NCBI GenBank assembly: GCA_024644285.1
Contig: JAHELH010000182.1
Span: 1 to 5,434 of the forward strand
Source of the DNA: Paracoccaceae bacterium
Lineage (GTDB): Bacteria > Pseudomonadota > Alphaproteobacteria > Rhodobacterales > Rhodobacteraceae
DNA length: 5,434 bases
Direction of reading: 5' to 3'
Below, piece by piece: positions 1 through 4,799 of the stretch. The position numbers and the translations under genes are program-made. The notes under the pieces were generated by a model, which was not told where the DNA came from, ran no database searches, and saw only the letters and a list, made by a program, of their open reading frames with translations. Numbering within the stretch: the first letter of the stretch is position 1; each line of letters begins with the position of its first letter.

Positions 1-139
1 CAGCCGCGCGGCGCTGCAGAAGACGCGCCTCGGCGCGATCAATGCCGGACCGGGCGGCGACGAGCACCGCCACAACACCATCGCGATCCGGCACTATGCC
101 GACCGCTGGCGCGTCGGCGGGTCGCCTGAAACCGGGTGA
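1..139 (+). CDS. C-terminal end of an unidentified protein (5' end outside window)
   Basis: The frame beginning at base 2 is open to a TGA at 137-139 and gives 45 residues ending HYADRWRVGGSPETG. Of its 45 codons, 40 end in G or C, the bias seen in the real genes here, so I read it as the true tail of a gene that starts upstream. I do not recognise the family from this fragment. It is hydrophilic, rich in Arg, His and Gly, and shows no membrane segment. It ends 32 bases before the convergent stop of the YqeY gene. The gap holds a 10-bp GC palindrome (158-167) without a loop or T-run, so no convincing terminator is visible. Confidence 0.5.
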   Translation, partial: SRAALQKTRLGAINAGPGGDEHRHNTIAIRHYADRWRVGGSPETG

Positions 140-171
140 AGCCTTGTTGCCGCCCGCCGCCGCGGCGCGGC

Positions 172-651
172 TCAGCCGGCCTTGGCCCGCGCAAGGCGGT
201 CCTTGATCATCGGGCCGACCTTGCCGAAATCCATCTGGCCGGTGTATTGCGACTTCAGCGCTCCCATCACCCGGCCCATGTCGCGGATCGACTCGGCGCC
301 GGTCTGCGAAATCGCGCTTTCCACCGCCGCCTCGACCTCTGACTCCTCCAGCTGGCGCGGCAGGTAATCCTCGATTACCCCGATCTCCGCCAGTTCGCGC
401 TCGGCCAGGTCCAGCCGGCCGCCCTCCTCGTAGGCCCGGGCGCTTTCCTGGCGCTGCTTGACCATCTTGCCCAGGATCACCAGAACCTCGTCGTCGCCGA
501 CCGAGCGGTCCTCGCCTTCGCCGCGCAGGGCGATATCCTTGTCCTTGATCGCCGTGGTGATCAGCCGCAGGGTGGCCAGCCTGGCCGTGTCCTTCGACTT
601 CATCGCTTCCTTCAGACCTTCATTGATCCGGTCGCGCAGTGGTTTCGACAT
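172..651 (-). CDS. yqeY: GatB/YqeY domain-containing protein
   Basis: This gene encodes 159 residues, close to the roughly 150 usual for free-standing YqeY proteins. The family resembles the C-terminal tail domain of GatB, the subunit of the tRNA-dependent amidotransferase that helps bind tRNA; the exact job of the free-standing form is not established. Visible family features are the N-terminal helix LRDRINEGLKEAMKSKD followed by LATLRLITTAIKD, the central KQRQESARAYEEGGR (about residues 65-79), EIGVIEDYLPRQL (about 89-101), and the C-terminal MGRVMGALKSQYTGQMDFG (about 125-143). It is soluble, with no signal peptide. The ATG at 651 is preceded by GGGGA four bases upstream, which supports this start. 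It is divergent from carA, an arrangement I recall as common in Rhodobacterales. Confidence 0.93.
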   Translation of the reverse strand: MSKPLRDRINEGLKEAMKSKDTARLATLRLITTAIKDKDIALRGEGEDRSVGDDEVLVILGKMVKQRQESARAYEEGGRLDLAERELAEIGVIEDYLPRQLEESEVEAAVESAISQTGAESIRDMGRVMGALKSQYTGQMDFGKVGPMIKDRLARAKAG

Positions 652-694
652 CTCATCCCCATGAGGTCATTGGAGCCTCCGACCATATCCGCGG

Positions 695-723
695 TGCCAA
701 CGGGTGGCAACTGCCTCTGTCAA
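695..723 (-). promoter_or_regulatory. Candidate sigma-70-type promoter for the YqeY gene
   Basis: On the minus strand a consensus -35 TTGACA lies at 723-718, followed by a 17-base spacer and a weaker -10, TTGGCA, at 700-695. Transcription would begin near 688, leaving a leader of roughly 35 bases before the ATG at 651. A small inverted repeat, TGCCA-N5-TGGCA (695-709), overlaps the -10 and could be an operator or chance. The -35 is the strong part of this call; the -10 is poor. Confidence 0.35.
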
Positions 724-768
724 TCTCAAGTCTTTGTTTTTACACGATATCTGAAATCTCCCGGCCCC

Positions 769-796
769 TTGACCCTAGGTTCCGGCAGCCTTAGGT
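769..796 (+). promoter_or_regulatory. Candidate promoter for carA
   Basis: TTGACC at 769-774 is a good -35 match. A weak -10, TTAGGT, sits at 791-796 after a 16-base spacer, so the start point would be near 803 with a leader of about 30 bases that contains the carA ribosome site. The heptamer TAGGTTC occurs twice here, at 776-782 (spacer) and 792-798 (over the -10), 16 bases apart, and could be a regulator site. The strong alphaproteobacterial -35 carries the call. Confidence 0.35.
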
Positions 797-817
797 TCGC
801 GCAAATTCCAGCACCGC

Positions 818-823
818 AAAGGA
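818..823 (+). promoter_or_regulatory. carA ribosome binding site
   Basis: AAAGGA lies nine bases before the ATG at 833. It is the clearest Shine-Dalgarno sequence in the window and fixes the carA start. Confidence 0.7.
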
Positions 824-832
824 CCGGCCGCC

Positions 833-1990
833 ATGTCCAGCGCCCGCGCCAGCCAATCTCCGACGGCCTGCCTTGCGCTGGCCGACGGCTCGCTGTTCTA
901 CGGCCACGGCTTCGGCGGCACCGGCCAGACCACGGCCGAGCTGTGCTTCAACACCGCGATGACCGGCTACCAGGAGATCATGACCGACCCCTCCTATGCC
1001 GGGCAGATCGTCACCTTCACCTTTCCGCATGTGGGCAATGTCGGGGTCAATCCCGACGACGACGAAAGCGCCGCGCCGGTGGCCGCCGGCATGGTGGTGA
1101 AGTGGGATCCGACCGAGCCGTCGAACTGGCGCGCCGCCGAGGAACTGGCGGAATGGCTGCGGAAATCGGGACGCATCGGCATCGGCGGCGTCGATACCCG
1201 CCGCCTGACCCGCGCGATCCGGGCGCAGGGCGCGCCGCACGCCGCGCTGGCGCACGACGCGCAAGGCAAGTTCGACATCGAGGCGCTGATCGCCGCGGCG
1301 CGCGGTTTCCCCGGGCTCGAGGGGCTCGACCTGGCGAAAGAGGTCACCTGCGCGCAATCCTACCGCTGGGATCAGATGCGCTGGGCCTGGCCCGAGGGCT
1401 ACACCCGCCGCGAACGCCCCGGCCACCGCGTCGTCGCCGTCGATTACGGCGCCAAGCGCAACATCCTGCGCTCGCTCGCCTCTGCCGGCTGCGACGTTAC
1501 CGTTCTGCCCGCCACCGCCACCGCCGAGGAGGTGCTGGCGCATGAACCGGAAGGGCTGTTTCTGTCGAACGGCCCCGGCGACCCGGCGGCGACCGGCGAA
1601 TACGCGGTGCCGATGATCCGCAAGGTGCTCGACCGCAGCGACATCCCGGTCTTCGGCATCTGCCTGGGACACCAGATGCTGGCGCTGGCGCTGGGCGCCC
1701 GGACGATCAAGATGAATCACGGCCATCACGGCGCCAACCACCCGGTCAAGGATCTGGAAACCGGCAAGGTCGAGATCACCTCGATGAACCACGGCTTCAC
1801 GGTCGACAGCCAGACCCTGCCCGAGGACGTGATCGAGACCCATGTCTCGCTGTTCGACGGCTCGAATTGCGGCATCCGCACCAAGGACCGCCCGGTCTTC
1901 TCGGTTCAGTACCACCCCGAGGCCAGCCCCGGCCCGCAGGACAGCTATTACCTGTTCGAGCGTTTCGCCGCCGCGATGCAAACTCGCTAA
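833..1990 (+). CDS. carA: Carbamoyl-phosphate synthase small (glutaminase) subunit
   Basis: CarA hydrolyses glutamine and passes ammonia to the large subunit CarB, which makes carbamoyl phosphate for pyrimidine and arginine synthesis in the cytoplasm. The protein is 385 residues, normal for the family. Residues about 10-150 are the CarA N-terminal domain (FGGTGQTTAELCFNTAMTGYQEI; GIGGVDTRRLTRAIR at 116-130). Residues about 198-380 are a class I glutamine amidotransferase domain with SNGPGDP (245-251), the nucleophile Cys277 in GICLGHQ, and the His361/Glu363 pair in QYHPEASPGP. These residues correspond to E. coli Cys269, His353 and Glu355, so the enzyme looks intact. The start is supported by AAAGGA at 818-823. 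carB is not in the window, so the two subunits are not adjacent here. Confidence 0.98.
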   Translation: MSSARASQSPTACLALADGSLFYGHGFGGTGQTTAELCFNTAMTGYQEIMTDPSYAGQIVTFTFPHVGNVGVNPDDDESAAPVAAGMVVKWDPTEPSNWRAAEELAEWLRKSGRIGIGGVDTRRLTRAIRAQGAPHAALAHDAQGKFDIEALIAAARGFPGLEGLDLAKEVTCAQSYRWDQMRWAWPEGYTRRERPGHRVVAVDYGAKRNILRSLASAGCDVTVLPATATAEEVLAHEPEGLFLSNGPGDPAATGEYAVPMIRKVLDRSDIPVFGICLGHQMLALALGARTIKMNHGHHGANHPVKDLETGKVEITSMNHGFTVDSQTLPEDVIETHVSLFDGSNCGIRTKDRPVFSVQYHPEASPGPQDSYYLFERFAAAMQTR

Positions 1991-2000
1991 TTCCGGGTAG

Positions 2001-2014
2001 CGCGGTTTTCCGCG
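2001..2014 (+). terminator. Weak hairpin after carA
   Basis: CGCGG-TTTT-CCGCG forms a 5-bp GC stem with a 4-base loop, 11 bases after the carA stop. No T-run follows, so it is at best a weak terminator. It touches the dyad at 2014-2032. Confidence 0.2.
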
Positions 2015-2032
2015 GTTAATCCTACTTTAACC
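2014..2032. promoter_or_regulatory. CtrA-type box (TTAA-N7-TTAAC) within a 19-bp dyad
   Basis: TTAA at 2016-2019 and TTAAC at 2027-2031 are separated by exactly seven bases, matching the alphaproteobacterial CtrA consensus TTAA-N7-TTAAC without a mismatch. The outer bases extend it to a perfect 6-bp inverted repeat, GGTTAA-N7-TTAACC. It lies 39 bases before the GTG start of the glycosyltransferase gene, the only gene downstream on the plus strand, so that gene is the likely target. I cannot assign a clear -35/-10 pair around it. Another dimeric regulator with a TTAACC half-site is possible. Confidence 0.5.
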
Positions 2033-2054
2033 TAAGTAACCAAGTCTGGTGGCC

Positions 2055-2060
2055 GGGAAA
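2055..2060 (+). promoter_or_regulatory. Ribosome binding site deciding the glycosyltransferase start
   Basis: GGGAAA sits 10 bases before the GTG at 2071 and 19 bases before the in-frame ATG at 2080. The spacing favours the GTG. The alternative would shorten the protein by three residues only. Confidence 0.4.
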
Positions 2061-2070
2061 TGGGTAACCG

Positions 2071-4047
2071 GTGACCGGTATGGCATCGAGAAGACAGCAG
2101 AAACCGACGTCCGGAAACGGCGGCGCGGCGGCAAACGGGCCGCGGGTGACACGCCTGCGGCTGGGCCAGATCCTCGAGGACGAGGGCGAGATCACGCCGC
2201 AGGACACGCTGCGCATCCTCGCCGTGCAGAACCGGGTCGAGGCGCGGTTCGGCGACATCCTGCTGGCGCGCGGCATGATCGACCGCGACCGGCTCTACGA
2301 CGCCGTCGCGCGCCAGTTCCGCGCGCCCGTCGCGCGCTTCGACCGGCATCCCCCCGACGTCCGGCTGATCGACTCCTACGGCGTGACCCGCTGTCTGTCC
2401 GAGGGGCTGCTGCCCTGGCGCAAGACGGCGGGCTACACCATCGTCGCCACCGCCAGGCCCGAGGAATTCGAGACGCGGCGCCCGGATCTGGAACGGCAAT
2501 TCGGCCCGGTGCAGCTGGCCATCACCGGCGAGGTCGAACTGCACCGCGCCGTTCTCGGCCATCACCGCAAGGTCCTCGCGACCCGCGCCGAAAGCCGCGT
2601 GGCGCCGATGGAAAGCTGCCGCCGCTGGCACTCGAAGATGCTGCGCGAGGTGTTCCTCGCCCTGGGCATCGCGCTGCTGGTCGCGATGGTCACCCTGCCC
2701 GACCTGTTCCTGGTGACGCTCTTCGCCTGGGTCTTTTTGTCGCTCGTCGCCAATACCGCGCTGAAGCTGGCGGTGGCGGCCGGCCACGTCCTGGCTCTCC
2801 GCCGCCCGGCCGCCGCGGCAGAGGGCAGCCCGCCGGTCATCGCCCGGCTGCCGCCGGTCTCGATCCTGGTGCCGCTCTACCAGGAGCGCGAGATCGCCGG
2901 GCGACTGATCAAGCGGCTGGACCGTATCGACTATCCCCGCGAACTGCTCGACATCTGCCTGGTGGTCGAGGCCGACGACGCCGTCACCTGCGACACCATC
3001 GACCGCGCCGACCTGCCGCGCCACATGCGCCAGATCGTCGTGCCAAACGGCCAGATCAAGACCAAGCCGCGTGCGCTGAACTACGCGCTCGACTTCTGCC
3101 GCGGCAGCATCGTCGGCGTCTACGACGCCGAGGACGCGCCGGCGCCGGACCAGATCATGAAGGTGGTGCAGCGGTTCCACGAACGCCCGCCCGAGGTTGC
3201 CTGCCTGCAGGGCGTGCTGGACTACTACAATGCCCGCACCAACTGGCTGTCGCGCTGCTTTACCGCCGAATATGCGATGTGGTTCCGGGTGATGCTGCCG
3301 GGGCTTACCCGGCTGGGCCTGGCGATTCCGCTGGGCGGGACGTCGCTGTTCTTCCGCCGCCAGGTGCTCGAGGACCTGGGCGGCTGGGACGCCCACAACG
3401 TCACCGAGGACGCCGACCTGGGGATCAGGCTCGCCCGTCGCGGCTACCGGACCGAGATGATCGATTCCGTTACAGAGGAAGAGGCCAACTGCCGCTTCTG
3501 GCCCTGGGTGAAGCAGCGTTCGCGCTGGCTGAAGGGCTACGCGATGACCTGGGCGGTGCACATGCGCCAGCCGGGCAAGCTGCGCCGCGAACTGGGCTGG
3601 TGGCGCTTTGCCGGGGTGCAGCTCTTGTTCCTGGGAACCATCACGCAATTCCTGTTCGCGCCGCTTCTGTGGAGCTTCTGGATCCTGCCCTTCGGCCTGC
3701 CGCACCCGGTCGCGGATCTGCTGGGCGCACCGCTGCTGAGCGCGGTGATCGCGGCGTTCCTGATCTCTCTCCTGGCCGATCTGGTCATCGGGCTTCTGGC
3801 CGTGCGCGGCGAGCGGCACCGCTTCCTGATCCCCTGGCTGCCGACGCTGTACTTCTACTTTCCGATGGCCGCGCTGGCGACCTACAAGGGGCTGGCAGAG
3901 CTGTTCACCCGCCCATTCTACTGGGACAAGACGGAACACGGCATCTTCGATGAGGGCCCCGAGAGCGACGCGGGCGACGCGCCGGATGCGCAAGCCGAGG
4001 AGCCGGACGCCGAGACGCCGCCGGCAGACCGGTTCGCCGCCGAATAG
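2071..4047 (+). CDS. MshEN-domain family 2 glycosyltransferase, processive membrane polysaccharide synthase-like
   Basis: This 658-residue protein has an N-terminal MshEN/GspE-N domain (about 28-165). Two 24-residue motifs, R30-Q53 and R59-Q82, are separated by five residues; each opens R-(L/F)-G, has Gly at position 10 and ends in Gln, the signature that binds c-di-GMP in MshE. Two membrane helices follow (about 192-230). The GT2 core (about 262-490) shows VSILVPLYQE, EADD (300-303), KPRALNYAL, DAED (352-355), GGTSLFFRR (422-430), TEDADLG with likely catalytic base Asp447, and QRSRW (482-486), the QxxRW signature of processive synthases such as BcsA and HasA. Further helices lie at about 511-540, 553-578 and 585-606, and an acidic Ala/Pro-rich tail at 625-658. 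The likely role is polymerising a sugar nucleotide at the inner membrane under c-di-GMP control. Donor sugar and product cannot be read from sequence. The gene appears monocistronic. Confidence 0.9.
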   Translation: MTGMASRRQQKPTSGNGGAAANGPRVTRLRLGQILEDEGEITPQDTLRILAVQNRVEARFGDILLARGMIDRDRLYDAVARQFRAPVARFDRHPPDVRLIDSYGVTRCLSEGLLPWRKTAGYTIVATARPEEFETRRPDLERQFGPVQLAITGEVELHRAVLGHHRKVLATRAESRVAPMESCRRWHSKMLREVFLALGIALLVAMVTLPDLFLVTLFAWVFLSLVANTALKLAVAAGHVLALRRPAAAAEGSPPVIARLPPVSILVPLYQEREIAGRLIKRLDRIDYPRELLDICLVVEADDAVTCDTIDRADLPRHMRQIVVPNGQIKTKPRALNYALDFCRGSIVGVYDAEDAPAPDQIMKVVQRFHERPPEVACLQGVLDYYNARTNWLSRCFTAEYAMWFRVMLPGLTRLGLAIPLGGTSLFFRRQVLEDLGGWDAHNVTEDADLGIRLARRGYRTEMIDSVTEEEANCRFWPWVKQRSRWLKGYAMTWAVHMRQPGKLRRELGWWRFAGVQLLFLGTITQFLFAPLLWSFWILPFGLPHPVADLLGAPLLSAVIAAFLISLLADLVIGLLAVRGERHRFLIPWLPTLYFYFPMAALATYKGLAELFTRPFYWDKTEHGIFDEGPESDAGDAPDAQAEEPDAETPPADRFAAE

Positions 4048-4056
4048 CCGGCCGTC

Positions 4057-4698
4057 TCAGCCCGCCTCGGCGTCGCTGCGCAGCCGGGTCTCGAACGCCT
4101 TGGAGATATGCGCCCTGAGCGCCGCGTCGGCGGCATCGCCGTCGCCGGCCGCGATCGCGTCGACGATGACCTGGTGCTCGGCCAGCGCATCCTCGCCGCG
4201 GCCCTCTATCGCCAGCGAGGTCGTCGCCAGCAGCGCCATCGACCGGTGCACGAGGTCCAGCTGCTGCACCAGGTAGCGGTTGTGGCTGGCCAGATGTATC
4301 TGCTTGTGGAACCGCCGGTTCGCCCGGCTCAGCGCCTGCGGGTCGTCCAGCAGCGCCCGGTCGTCCCTGACCATGCCCTGCAGCACGCGCACCTCCTCCG
4401 GCGCCGCGTGCCGCGCCGCCAGCCGCGCCGCCAGCCCCTCCAGCTCGCTGCGCACAGCGTAAAGCTCGGCCAGCTGGTTGTGATCCAGCGACGCCACGAT
4501 CAGCGAGCGGCCGTCGCGCGTCAGCAGCGACTGCGTCTCCAGGCGCTGCAACGCCTCGCGGATCGGCGTGCGCGACACGCCGAAGCGCTCGGCCAGGTCG
4601 CTTTCCACCAGCCGGTCTCCGGGGCGGAAGATGCCGGTATCTATGGCCTCGAGGACAAGCCCGTAGGCATCCTTGTGCGGCGATTTGCTATCGTCCAT
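4057..4698 (-). CDS. GntR-family transcriptional regulator, FadR subgroup with FCD ligand domain
   Basis: The protein has 213 residues from the chosen ATG at 4698. Residues about 10-72 form a winged helix-turn-helix (AIDTGIFRPGDRLVESDLAERFG, then VSRTPIREALQRLE at 41-54, the classic GntR recognition helix). Residues about 78-200 form an all-helical FCD domain, which binds a small organic acid, often through a metal. Candidate metal ligands are Asn127, His131, His175 and His197. Asn127 stands where Asp is most usual, while the His spacings of 44 and 22 fit the family. A longer reading from 4761 adds 21 residues with no family similarity. The start at 4698 has GAGGG four bases upstream and puts the wing-helix at the usual distance. 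Ligand and targets are unknown. It is convergent with the glycosyltransferase (9-base gap) and divergent from the nucleotidase, and probably represses itself (see 4711-4731). Confidence 0.93.
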   Translation of the reverse strand: MDDSKSPHKDAYGLVLEAIDTGIFRPGDRLVESDLAERFGVSRTPIREALQRLETQSLLTRDGRSLIVASLDHNQLAELYAVRSELEGLAARLAARHAAPEEVRVLQGMVRDDRALLDDPQALSRANRRFHKQIHLASHNRYLVQQLDLVHRSMALLATTSLAIEGRGEDALAEHQVIVDAIAAGDGDAADAALRAHISKAFETRLRSDAEAG

Positions 4699-4710
4699 GC
4701 GGCCCTCTTG

Positions 4711-4731
4711 GAATACCGTCGCATACCATAC
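4711..4731. promoter_or_regulatory. ATACC direct repeats, candidate autoregulatory operator
   Basis: ATACC occurs at 4713-4717 and 4723-4727, exactly 10 bp (one helical turn) apart, followed by a related ATACG at 4728-4732 (just past the marked end). On the minus strand these read GGTAT and cover the -10 of the candidate gntR promoter and its expected start point. GntR/FCD regulators often bind GT/AC-containing sites over their own promoter, so self-repression is a reasonable inference. The arrangement is a direct repeat, not the palindrome typical of the family, which lowers confidence. Confidence 0.3.
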
Positions 4732-4752
4732 GCCCGGAGCCGCGGTAATCAA
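4725..4752 (-). promoter_or_regulatory. Candidate promoter for the GntR-family gene
   Basis: On the minus strand, TTGATT (4752-4747) serves as -35 and TATGGT (4730-4725) as -10, with a 16-base spacer; each matches four of six consensus bases. Transcription would begin near 4718, giving a leader of about 20 bases that holds the GAGGG ribosome site. It is back to back with the nucleotidase promoter, the two -35 elements being 11 bases apart. Confidence 0.4.
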
Positions 4753-4763
4753 GCATTGCACGA

Positions 4764-4792
4764 TGGACGCCCCGGCGCCCGCGCCCTAGATT
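4764..4792 (+). promoter_or_regulatory. Candidate promoter giving a leaderless nucleotidase mRNA
   Basis: TGGACG (4764-4769) and TAGATT (4787-4792) are separated by the optimal 17 bases; each matches four of six consensus positions. The -10 ends seven bases before the ATG at 4800, so transcription should begin at or next to the start codon. No Shine-Dalgarno sequence precedes the ATG, which fits a leaderless transcript. Confidence 0.45.
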
Positions 4793-4799
4793 GCGCCCC

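Noticed and set aside
158..167. CGCCGCGGCG palindrome between the two convergent genes
   Set aside because: It has no loop and no T-run. Short GC palindromes are common in this base composition, so it was not called a terminator.
791..1981. Minus-strand frame opposite carA (396 codons)
   Set aside because: It is shadow coding of an intact carA, with no family features.
2067..2079. ACCGGT repeated twice around the GTG start
   Set aside because: It is a short self-complementary GC-rich hexamer. It may fold over the start codon, but chance is a sufficient explanation.
2049..3953. Second long plus-strand frame (634 codons) overlapping the glycosyltransferase
   Set aside because: It is Arg/Pro/Gly-rich with no motifs, whereas the overlapping frame carries complete MshEN and GT2 signatures. 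It is a frame shadow.
2032..3993. Long minus-strand reading frame (653 codons) opposite the glycosyltransferase
   Set aside because: Its translation is low-complexity Arg/Gln/His/Ala-rich with no recognisable domain. It mirrors the codon bias of the real gene, a usual effect in GC-rich DNA.
4025..4060. Possible bidirectional terminator between the glycosyltransferase and GntR genes
   Set aside because: Only imperfect CGG/CCG pairings are visible, with no T-run on either strand.
4699..4761. 21-residue N-terminal extension of the GntR protein from an ATG at 4761
   Set aside because: It has no family similarity, overlaps the candidate promoter and operator, and the ATG at 4698 has a good ribosome site.
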